This document shows, one piece after another, positions 1-5,272 of a stretch of 14,620 nucleotides of DNA. The stretch comes from Methanomicrobiales archaeon. Lineage in GTDB: Archaea; Halobacteriota; Methanomicrobia; Methanomicrobiales; Methanospirillaceae. Numbering within the stretch: position 1 is the stretch's first letter; each line of letters opens with the position of its first letter. The notes below the pieces were generated by a model, which made no database searches, was not told the origin of the DNA, and saw nothing but the letters and a program-made list of their open reading frames with translations. The DNA is taken from NCBI GenBank assembly GCA_013415575.1, contig JAAEES010000010.1:1-14620 (forward strand). Direction: 5' to 3'. The translations under genes and the position numbers were made by a program.

Positions 1-123
1 GCCATGACAGGGCGGGCAAAGGAGCTCATCCTGGACAAGATCAGGGTGACGGAGGGTCAGGTCCTGGTGACCGGTGCACGGCTCCCGTTTTCCGGTAATT
101 CGGCACCGGATCCGCTGGTGTAA
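1..123 (+). CDS. C-terminal end of an unidentified protein (5' truncated by window)
   Basis: A frame open from the first base reads 40 codons and stops at TAA 121-123. It contains the stretch LILDKIRVTEGQVLVTGARL followed by a short proline- and serine-rich tail. Alternating hydrophobic residues around a turn (RVTEGQVLVTGARLPF) look like paired beta strands at the end of a beta-rich domain; the ending loosely resembles that of DUF2993/LmeA-type lipid-binding proteins, but too little is present to assign it. Codon use (GTC, CTG, ACC, CCG) matches the neighbouring genes, and the AT-richer sequence after the stop supports a true gene end here. Confidence is moderate that it is coding and low for any function. 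Confidence 0.55.
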   Translation, partial: AMTGRAKELILDKIRVTEGQVLVTGARLPFSGNSAPDPLV

Positions 124-274
124 GTGGCCGCTTCCGTGTTACACGATTTCTGATAGGAACTTCAGCCGGTATTTCCAATGGGAATTCTGATAGCTCAGGT
201 TTTCGTGAATCCCTGATAGATGATCAGAGAACGATCTCGTGAATCATGAGAAGAGAATGTGCGACAGAACGAGA

Positions 275-359
275 TGCGAGGGAAGGGATTTGAACCCTAG
301 AACTCCTACGAGACGGACCCCTCAAGCCCGCGCCTTTGACCTGGCTCGGCAACCCTCGC
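275..359 (-). tRNA. tRNA-Leu (anticodon GAG)
   Basis: The minus strand folds into a class II cloverleaf of 85 nt. The acceptor stem GCGAGGG pairs with CCCTCGC, and the D stem is GCC/GGC. The anticodon stem CGGGC/GTCCG contains one G-U pair, and its 7-nt loop TTGAGGG places anticodon GAG at 323-321. A long variable arm with stem CTC/GAG is expected for leucine. The T loop is TTCAAAT, with stem TAGGG/CCCTT leaving a T-T mismatch at the bottom pair (49-65). The discriminator is A, as required for leucine. No intron is visible and CCA is not encoded (the bases after the discriminator read TCT), so CCA must be added after transcription. It decodes CUC and CUU codons. Confidence 0.95.
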
Positions 360-388
360 ACGTTTGCCATAATATGGAGGATGTAGAT

Positions 389-398
389 CTAAAATAAT
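389..398 (-). promoter_or_regulatory. Putative Box A (TATA) of the tRNA-Leu gene
   Basis: The minus strand carries TTATTTTAG centred about 34 nt upstream of the mature tRNA 5' end. With the usual archaeal spacing of about 27 nt, transcription would start near 366, giving a leader of roughly 7 nt for RNase P to remove. The call rests on base composition and spacing only. Confidence 0.45.
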
Positions 399-408
399 GT
401 ATCCATCC

Positions 409-433
409 GCGGGAGCGGTGGTATCCCTCCCGC
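409..433. other. GC-rich inverted repeat (7-bp stem, 11-nt loop)
   Basis: GCGGGAG at 409-415 pairs perfectly with CTCCCGC at 427-433 around an 11-nt loop. It lies between the tRNA promoter and the promoter of the ACT-domain gene, outside either predicted transcript. It could be a regulator-binding site, but nothing in the sequence ties it to a specific function. Confidence 0.4.
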
Positions 434-489
434 AAGGGAATCTCCATAGTTCCTGATGATGTGCACAAATGTCGCTTTCCCTACAGTGA

Positions 490-499
490 TGTATATGTA
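490..499 (+). promoter_or_regulatory. Box A of the ACT-domain regulator gene, probably leaderless
   Basis: TGTATATGTA is centred 29 nt upstream of the ATG at 524. This is the archaeal TATA-to-start-site distance, so the transcript would begin at or within a few bases of the start codon. No Shine-Dalgarno sequence precedes that ATG, which agrees with leaderless translation. Confidence 0.6.
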
Positions 500-523
500 T
501 GGCCAGTGCAAGAGCTATCATGC

Positions 524-1024
524 ATGTGGTCGGATATCATCCAGGAATTCTCCGACTCTCCCTCCCAGAGCCGGGTTGTCAAATTCCTCCTCGAGAACGG
601 GTTCGGGGTGAATACCGAGAGCAGGATTACCTGCAACGGCATCGAGATCCCGGCAACCCATGTCGCCAAGGCCATCGGGACCGACCGGAGGGTGGTCGAT
701 GCCACGGCCCGGCGGATCCTCGATACGCCGTCCCTGCGGGAGATCTTCACCAATATCCGGGCCACTCCCGATCTCTCGCAGCTCACCGGCCCCCTGGGCC
801 TCTCATCGATCACAATTCTCCCCCAGGATGCCCGGGAGAAGGGCATCGTGAGTGCCGCAGTCGGGGTGATATCCGGGCATAACCTGACCATCCGGCAGAT
901 CTTCGTGACCGACCCCCAGCTCTCCGAAGAGCCGAGGCTGGTCATCATCATAGAAGGAGTGATCCCGGGAGAGGTCATCGAAGCGATCCGGAAGCTCCCC
1001 CAGGTAAAACAGGTTATTCTCTAG
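524..1024 (+). CDS. ACT-domain regulator of amino-acid metabolism (COG2150-like)
   Basis: The 166-aa product looks like the archaeal family annotated as predicted regulator of amino acid metabolism with an ACT domain. Residues 1-30 (MWSDIIQEF...) are the typical family opening. Residues about 40-80 (EIPATHVAKAIGTDRRVVDA) read as a helix-turn-helix, and residues about 93-166 form a beta-alpha-beta ACT domain with VSAAVGVISGHNLTIRQIFV and ending EAIRKLPQVKQVIL. ACT domains bind small ligands, usually amino acids, so the likely role is a ligand-responsive DNA-binding protein in the cytoplasm; target and ligand are not shown. The frame is open further upstream to an ATG at 461, but the 524 start fits the family N-terminus and the Box A spacing. 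Its 3' end overlaps the convergent HD gene by 11 bp. Confidence 0.85.
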   Translation: MWSDIIQEFSDSPSQSRVVKFLLENGFGVNTESRITCNGIEIPATHVAKAIGTDRRVVDATARRILDTPSLREIFTNIRATPDLSQLTGPLGLSSITILPQDAREKGIVSAAVGVISGHNLTIRQIFVTDPQLSEEPRLVIIIEGVIPGEVIEAIRKLPQVKQVIL

Positions 1025-1532
1025 CGCCACATCCCGGACGCCTGAACTGCTCGGCCTCGAGCCACAACCGGTAGATGCGGTTCCGGACCTTCCGGCCGAG
1101 GTACAGCGATGTCCCGAGCCGTTCGTGGATAGAAATCTCGTGCCTGCCTTTCACCAGGTTGTCGGCATTGGCCACGATCTTTTCCTCGATGGTCTCCGGA
1201 ACGCAGTCCACCGGAAGGAGGCGGAGCAGGGTGCATTCATCGGCGGTCAGTCCGGCACCGGTATGCCGTTCCACGATCCGCACAACGTCGTCGGGAATGC
1301 CCTGCTCCCGGCACCATGCCGCCCCGGCCTGGGCATGGGAGAGGGAGTGGGAGAGCCCCCTGCCGATATCATGGAGCAGGGCACCGGCATTGACGAGCTC
1401 GCGGTCGGCTACACCGGAGCGGTCACAAAAAGAGAGTGCGAGGTCCCTGACGCAGTGGCAGTGCTCAATCACCCGCCGGCTGCATCCGGCAGCACGGAGG
1501 GTTTCGTCGTACCCTGCATCCCATTCAGGCAT
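1014..1532 (-). CDS. HD-domain phosphohydrolase family protein (TIGR00295-like)
   Basis: The 172-aa cytoplasmic protein carries the metal ligands of the HD superfamily: H26 in the first helix, the H54-D55 pair in LLHDIGRG, H66, H90 in ERHTGAG, and D123 in ANADNLVKG. HD proteins hydrolyse phosphomonoesters or phosphodiesters, often of nucleotides; the substrate cannot be read from the sequence. Length and motif pattern resemble the small archaeal HD family known as TIGR00295. It is the last gene of the operon: its ATG at 1532 overlaps the tfe stop by 8 bp (ATGCCTGA), suggesting coupled translation. Its TAA lies inside the end of the convergent ACT-domain gene. Confidence is high for the family and low for the reaction. 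Confidence 0.88.
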   Translation of the reverse strand: MPEWDAGYDETLRAAGCSRRVIEHCHCVRDLALSFCDRSGVADRELVNAGALLHDIGRGLSHSLSHAQAGAAWCREQGIPDDVVRIVERHTGAGLTADECTLLRLLPVDCVPETIEEKIVANADNLVKGRHEISIHERLGTSLYLGRKVRNRIYRLWLEAEQFRRPGCGARE

Positions 1533-2037
1533 GCCCGAGCGTCTCTTTGATCGCCTCGATACGCTTTTTCAGGGCCCGGAGAAGGATCTCGTTATCAAAG
1601 TGTTCCATCTTCTGATCGCAGGCAGGGCACATGAATTCAACATCCATGGCCTCGTTGAACGTGTAGAGCATGTTGCAGGCCTTGCAGATGTAGAAGTCGT
1701 TCTCCTCCTCGTACCGCTCCCTTGCCTTCAGCTTCTCGAGGATGGTCTCAAGATCCTCCCGGATCACCTCGAAGATCATATCCATTCGCAGGTGCCAGAG
1801 ATAGGTCAGCCACCCGGTCTCGTTGTTCTTGATCCTCCGGTATTCTGCCAGACGTTTCTCGTAGAGGGTATAGAGGGTGTGGCGGACGGAATTGAGATTG
1901 ATGCCGGTCTCGGCAGCAAGCTGCTCGTCGCTCCACTCACCCTCCTCCGGGAATTTTTCCAGAAGGTTGATCCCCTCCTCGCCGATCAGCCTGATAAGAT
2001 ATGCCTTTACCGCCGGACTTTCCAGGACCTCATCCAT
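1525..2037 (-). CDS. tfe: Transcription factor E (TFE, TFIIE-alpha homologue)
   Basis: TFE helps archaeal RNA polymerase open promoter DNA and stabilises the transcription bubble. The 170-aa product has the two-domain layout of the family: an N-terminal extended winged helix (about 1-90, with EQLAAETGINLNSVRHTLYT), a charged helical linker (about 90-112), and a C-terminal zinc ribbon with C118-x2-C121 (CKAC) and C137-x2-C140 (CPAC), then a basic/acidic helix. A GTG at 2049 would add four residues. I prefer the ATG at 2037 because GGAAGG sits 4 nt before it and because it overlaps the upstream stop as ATGGATGA, the same 8-bp overlap used at the next junction. It is the fourth gene of a five-gene operon. 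Confidence 0.95.
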   Translation of the reverse strand: MDEVLESPAVKAYLIRLIGEEGINLLEKFPEEGEWSDEQLAAETGINLNSVRHTLYTLYEKRLAEYRRIKNNETGWLTYLWHLRMDMIFEVIREDLETILEKLKARERYEEENDFYICKACNMLYTFNEAMDVEFMCPACDQKMEHFDNEILLRALKKRIEAIKETLGHA

Positions 2038-3115
2038 AGAGCCTTCCACCCATATATTGTCGGACTATTCTAATATGCTTATGCAGCAGGTCAGTCGCTT
2101 CCTGGCCGGTGGCTCCCCACCCGAAGACGCTGATGACCGCCTGGCCATCCTCAAAGGCGGTCCCGGGCCAGGGAATGTCCGATACGAGCGGCGAAAAAAG
2201 GGACAGGTCTGCGTCAACGGTTAGGTCCCGGTCGGCAAAGAGGATCTTCCGTACCGCAACCTGCCGGCATGACGGCCGCTGGCAGGGGAGATATCCCCTG
2301 CAGGCTGCCAGGTGGGTGGAGAAGAGGTTGATCCCGGTTGCCATCTCGATGGTGTCGAGCGTCGCCTGGAAGCGGGGGTTGATCTCGATGGCGTAAAGCT
2401 CATCGCCGGCTATGAAATCGATTCCCAGCGTCCCGATACACCCGGTGGCTGCAGAAATCCGTTCGGCGGACCGGATCAGATGATCGTGATGGCGGTCCCG
2501 GAACGGGGTGACCGAGCCGCAGTACCCGAACGAGGCATCACCCGCCCCCCGGAGGATCTGGCGGTTCGATGCGACCGCAACCGCGCGGGTGCCGTCGGCA
2601 ACACAGCAGACCGAGCAGGGGGTGCCGGAGACCACCTCCTCGGCGAGAGCCGGGGTATCCCCGAATTCTGCAAGCCAGGCCTCCCGGTCAGCGGCAGAGG
2701 TGACCACCCGGTTTCTCCACCCTCCGGAACCGCACCTCGGTTTCAGCATTGCCGGGAAGGTTCCGGGGGAAAGGAGAGCGGGGGTGCGCATCCCGAGATC
2801 TTCGAAGAACCGGTGGGTCATCAGCTTGTCGAGGAACCGCTGCACCTTTTCCGGAGGGGTTCCGCAGAAGTCGCGGGACGGCAGCAGCTCGGCACCGGAC
2901 GTGGCAACCACGATGTCGGGTGCATGGCGGGTGCACATCTCCTCGACAGCAGGGAAGAGTTCGCCGAGCTCATCGAACCGCATGCTCTCCCGGGCATAGA
3001 AGGAGAGGTCCTGGTCGCAGAAGTGGTCGACGGCATAGACCTCGCAACCGGCACCATACGCGGACTGGACCACGTGTCGGGTGGCAAAACCAGCCACGAG
3101 CACCTTCGTTCTCAT
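2030..3115 (-). CDS. ATP-grasp domain enzyme of unknown substrate (COG2232-like carboligase)
   Basis: The 361-aa cytoplasmic protein begins with a Rossmann-like pre-ATP-grasp segment (MRTKVLVAGFATRHVVQSA, then VVATSGAEL). The ATP-grasp fold follows: a lysine in MLKPRCGSGG (K125), an EE pair in LAEEVVSGTPCS, and the metal-binding signature EINPR at 244-248. These enzymes join a carboxylate to an amine or thiol through an acyl-phosphate. The overall pattern matches the archaeal group labelled predicted ATP-dependent carboligase, whose substrate I do not know. The same frame is open further upstream, but that part is a shadow of trm56. The start at 3115 overlaps the trm56 stop as ATGA. Its own stop overlaps the tfe start by 8 bp. 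The position between a tRNA methylase and TFE does not reveal its substrate. Confidence 0.85.
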   Translation of the reverse strand: MRTKVLVAGFATRHVVQSAYGAGCEVYAVDHFCDQDLSFYARESMRFDELGELFPAVEEMCTRHAPDIVVATSGAELLPSRDFCGTPPEKVQRFLDKLMTHRFFEDLGMRTPALLSPGTFPAMLKPRCGSGGWRNRVVTSAADREAWLAEFGDTPALAEEVVSGTPCSVCCVADGTRAVAVASNRQILRGAGDASFGYCGSVTPFRDRHHDHLIRSAERISAATGCIGTLGIDFIAGDELYAIEINPRFQATLDTIEMATGINLFSTHLAACRGYLPCQRPSCRQVAVRKILFADRDLTVDADLSLFSPLVSDIPWPGTAFEDGQAVISVFGWGATGQEATDLLHKHIRIVRQYMGGRLYG

Positions 3116-3639
3116 CGCTCCTCGGTGATCTTCATATCTATGCTGGGGATCACCCGGATCTGTGCGCCCGGGAACTCGGCAGAGAGTTCCGATCCCTGGA
3201 AGAACCGGTCGAGGAATACGGCGAGGCCCGATATCTCGGAATGGGGCTGTCCGGTCACCGCGATGTTGTAATCGGCAAGGCCATAGATCTCGCCAGGCAC
3301 TTTCTCTGCCCCGACCACGACCAGTATGCGGCTGTGCGAACGGATCGCCTCCTCCCGGTCCTGGATGCGCTCTCCATACATGGTCAGGTGGACCACCACA
3401 CCGCCCGATTCCTTCCACTCCCGGATGCAGCGTTTCCACGAGACACGGTCCCTGATGAAAAAATCGCCCCCCCAGCGATTGACCACATCGGTGATGCTCT
3501 CCACCACCCCCTTGTCCTCCGCTGCAAGGAACATCCCGCTTGCTCCGAGTGCACGGGCAGCAAGCCCGACATGGGTGGTGACCCGCTGGTCACGCTCCGG
3601 CCGGTGACCAATCCGGAGGATAACCAGTTCTGCTGCCAT
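3112..3639 (-). CDS. trm56: tRNA (cytidine-56-2'-O)-methyltransferase, SPOUT family
   Basis: Trm56 uses S-adenosylmethionine to methylate the 2'-hydroxyl of C56 in the T loop of archaeal tRNAs. The 175-aa product shows family features: RDQRVTTHVGLAARALGA at 16-33, VVGAEKVP at 108-115, and NIAVTGQPHSEISGLAVFLD at 125-144, which builds the trefoil knot and cofactor pocket of SPOUT enzymes. Length is normal for the compact archaeal form. Its ATG directly follows the TAA of the upstream winged-helix gene with no spacer (TAAATG), and its TGA overlaps the next ATG by 4 bp, so it sits mid-operon. The tRNA-Leu in this window has the expected C at T-loop position 56. Confidence 0.95.
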   Translation of the reverse strand: MAAELVILRIGHRPERDQRVTTHVGLAARALGASGMFLAAEDKGVVESITDVVNRWGGDFFIRDRVSWKRCIREWKESGGVVVHLTMYGERIQDREEAIRSHSRILVVVGAEKVPGEIYGLADYNIAVTGQPHSEISGLAVFLDRFFQGSELSAEFPGAQIRVIPSIDMKITEER

Positions 3640-3918
3640 TTAGTCCGGCCCTTTTTTTACCCTGATGACTCCGCCCTCGATGATGAAGGGCGAGGACTGG
3701 TCATACCTTGCCTGGCACCGGAGCAGCATCTCCTGGATCGAGAGGACCCGGCATCCCCCGCTCCCCTCTTCGATGAGACCGGAATTTTCAAGCCGCCGGA
3801 GCGACTGGATGACCTCTTCACTGCTGCACCCTGCCTGTTCAGAAAGAGCCTCCGGGCTCTGGCAGGGATCACCTACGAGAAGGTGGTACACCCTCCAGTC
3901 CAGGTCTGCTTCGTTCAC
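3640..3918 (-). CDS. Small winged-helix protein, first gene of the trm56-tfe operon
   Basis: The product is 92 aa. Residues 8-50 read as a compact winged helix: WRVYHLLVGDPCQSPEALSE, then AGCSSEEVIQSLRRLENSGL as the turn and recognition helix. The last part (SSPFIIEGGVIRVKKGPD) is beta-rich. No transmembrane segment or metal site is seen. It may be a DNA-binding regulator, possibly of its own operon, but its role is inferred only from fold and position. The start is GTG, chosen because the Box A at 3942-3952 places transcription initiation at about 3919, which makes the message leaderless; an ATG 10 nt upstream is in another frame. Its stop is immediately followed by the trm56 ATG. Confidence 0.75.
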   Translation of the reverse strand: MNEADLDWRVYHLLVGDPCQSPEALSEQAGCSSEEVIQSLRRLENSGLIEEGSGGCRVLSIQEMLLRCQARYDQSSPFIIEGGVIRVKKGPD

Positions 3919-3941
3919 GTATACTCATTCCACGGGTGCCG

Positions 3942-3952
3942 GAATATATCTT
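3942..3952 (-). promoter_or_regulatory. Box A of the winged-helix/trm56/ATP-grasp/tfe/HD operon
   Basis: The minus strand reads AAGATATATT, centred about 28 nt from the GTG start at 3918, so the transcript probably begins at the start codon. The AATATAT core is nearly symmetrical and is also the best TATA element for the divergent gene at 4009, so the two directions may share one TBP site. Confidence 0.6.
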
Positions 3953-3991
3953 TGTTGGAGGGCCCCGGGGAGGATACCCTTTTGTCCGGTG

Positions 3992-4012
3992 ATGCCGAGT
4001 GTACGGGAGTGA
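3992..4012 (+). other. Possible six-codon leader ORF (MPSVRE) overlapping the next start
   Basis: ATG at 3992, directly preceded by GGTG, opens a frame of six codons whose TGA (4010-4012) overlaps the GTG start at 4009 as GTGA. This is the usual geometry for translational coupling and could explain how a gene without its own Shine-Dalgarno is translated. So short a frame can occur by chance. Confidence 0.25.
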
Positions 4013-4416
4013 CCGATGACGAGCCGCTCCCCTATTCGGTGCTGATCCGAATCGCCGACAACATCCTTGAGGCCGGCGAAGACGACCCCGATGCGCTTGC
4101 CGCGGGTCTCGAGCGGCTCGACCCGGTGATACGGGAGGAACTCCTCGCATCCGACCTCCTGAACGCCTTCCAGGTATTCTACTACTTCTTCAGGGAGGAC
4201 CCCGGCGATCTCGAGACCGACCGGCTCATCCTCCAGCCTGCATCGGCCCTGTTGACCGGTGTGGTGGTCACCGGGCGCGAGTTCTACGAGGTTATCTTCC
4301 GTATCGAGAAGGGATCTCCGGTTATTCTGGTGAGCGACGGGGACTCCGTTCTGGCCGGTTTCCACGAAAAGGATGCCTACCGGCAGGCCCTCAGGTTCAT
4401 TGACGAACAACTCTGA
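4009..4416 (+). CDS. Unrecognised 135-aa acidic protein
   Basis: I do not recognise this family. The 135-aa product is acidic and appears soluble. Its N-terminal two thirds look helical (YSVLIRIADNILEAGEDDPD, EELLASDLLNAFQVFYYFFR), and its C-terminal part looks like alternating strands and a final helix (VVTGREFYEVIFRIE, SPVILVSDGDSVLAGF, AYRQALRFIDEQL). There are no cysteines, no metal motif and no signal peptide. The frame is open far upstream but overlaps the opposite operon, so I chose the first start clear of it, GTG at 4009. No ATG in frame is available. Codon use is like the neighbours, which supports real coding. It is divergent from the trm56 operon and convergent with the UPF0280 gene, 33 bp away. 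Confidence 0.65.
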   Translation: MTDDEPLPYSVLIRIADNILEAGEDDPDALAAGLERLDPVIREELLASDLLNAFQVFYYFFREDPGDLETDRLILQPASALLTGVVVTGREFYEVIFRIEKGSPVILVSDGDSVLAGFHEKDAYRQALRFIDEQL

Positions 4417-4449
4417 ACAAGGATACCCCGGGAGTGAAGGAGCAGAAGT

Positions 4450-5160
4450 CTAGAGCAGGCCACCGGTTATGAGATCGGGCCGGCCGGATACCCGGATCGG
4501 GTCCGGGATACACCCCCACCGGTAGAGCCAAGAACCGATGATGACCAAGACGCCGTCCACCTCGCCCGGATCAACCCGCCCGAGAACAGAGGTGTCCTCA
4601 GGGCTGATGGTGTTGCAGATGGCGGTCGCCCAGGCATCAGCACCGGCAGGATTGCGCGAAAAGACGGTGACCGAATCTGCAGATCCGAAGGAGAGGGAAT
4701 GCCCGACGGTGGCTGATGACGTGCAGATGCCGCGGATCGCCGGGTCCGGCCCGATCACGAAACCCAGCCGGTCCGAGAGAGGCGAGGCCCCGGCATGGAT
4801 CCCGACCGTCACGTCCCGATCGGATAGCATGGCTATGTCTCCCCCATTGTCAACGATCCCGAAAGCCGCTCCTGCCTCCTGCATCGCCTCCACCCCGGCC
4901 CAGGCGATGGCGCCGGCTACCGCAGCCATAGGGCCCACCCCGGAATTTACCCCCGCATCAGCCATCCGGTCCACGATGGCGATCCCGGAGCTGACCGGAT
5001 AGGGTTCAAGGGTAGAAAGAAAGAAGGGATCGCCGGCAGCATAGCGCTCGAGCTCCTGGCGGGCGGCGATGATGCCGTCCCGTGCTGCGCCGATATGGGC
5101 ATCATCATCGGCAAGGATGGTTGCAATGGTCTCCCTGAGGTGGAAACGGCGCCGGATCAT
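4450..5160 (-). CDS. UPF0280 family protein (ApbE-like fold)
   Basis: The 236-aa product matches the archaeal UPF0280 family. It begins MIRRRFHLRETIATILADDD, the usual family start, followed by VNSGVGPMAAVAGAIAWAG at 71-89, IVDNGGDIAM at 102-111, SSATVGHSLSFGSADSVTV at 148-166 and DGVLVIIGSWLYRWG near the end. The NGGD and TVGHS motifs resemble the FAD/flavin-transferase ApbE fold, but the biochemical role of UPF0280 is not established. The longer open frame upstream to 5442 is rejected because it overlaps the divergent fusion gene and lacks family sequence. A weak Box A 30 nt before the ATG suggests a leaderless message. Its TAG stop is 33 bp from the end of the convergent 135-aa gene. Confidence 0.85.
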   Translation of the reverse strand: MIRRRFHLRETIATILADDDAHIGAARDGIIAARQELERYAAGDPFFLSTLEPYPVSSGIAIVDRMADAGVNSGVGPMAAVAGAIAWAGVEAMQEAGAAFGIVDNGGDIAMLSDRDVTVGIHAGASPLSDRLGFVIGPDPAIRGICTSSATVGHSLSFGSADSVTVFSRNPAGADAWATAICNTISPEDTSVLGRVDPGEVDGVLVIIGSWLYRWGCIPDPIRVSGRPDLITGGLL

Positions 5161-5184
5161 TACCGGTACATTCTGCGCTCTCCT

Positions 5185-5194
5185 CCCAAATACC
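5185..5194 (-). promoter_or_regulatory. Weak Box A of the UPF0280 gene
   Basis: The minus strand reads GGTATTTGGG, centred about 30 nt ahead of the ATG at 5160, in an otherwise GC-rich spacer. It is a poor TATA match and the assignment depends mostly on spacing. Confidence 0.35.
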
Positions 5195-5232
5195 CGCCGC
5201 ACCGGTCCTGTGACCGGGCCCGGCCTCCCGCA

Positions 5233-5242
5233 GGTATTTATG
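5233..5242 (+). promoter_or_regulatory. Box A of the 2H/metallophosphoesterase fusion gene
   Basis: GGTATTTATG is centred about 35 nt before the ATG at 5273, predicting a start site near 5265 and a leader of about 8 nt. It supports the 5273 start over any upstream alternative. Confidence 0.5.
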
Positions 5243-5272
5243 AGAACAGGATGAGGCTTGTAGAAGAGCAGC

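Noticed and set aside
453..470. C/D box guide RNA candidate around CTGATGATG
   Set aside because: Only one weak C-like box is present, with no properly spaced D, C' and D' boxes on either strand.
1075..2073. Long plus-strand open frame (332 codons)
   Set aside because: It is antisense to the HD and tfe genes, whose motifs are clear; the translation lacks any domain and is typical of open antisense frames in GC-rich DNA.
3116..3439. N-terminal extension of the ATP-grasp frame
   Set aside because: It lies within trm56 in another frame and is rich in G, P, R and H; the ATGA junction at 3115 gives the real start.
2749..4008. Upstream part of the open frame that ends in the 135-aa gene
   Set aside because: It runs antisense through the ATP-grasp, trm56 and winged-helix genes and has shadow-like composition; only the part after 4009 is free and protein-like.
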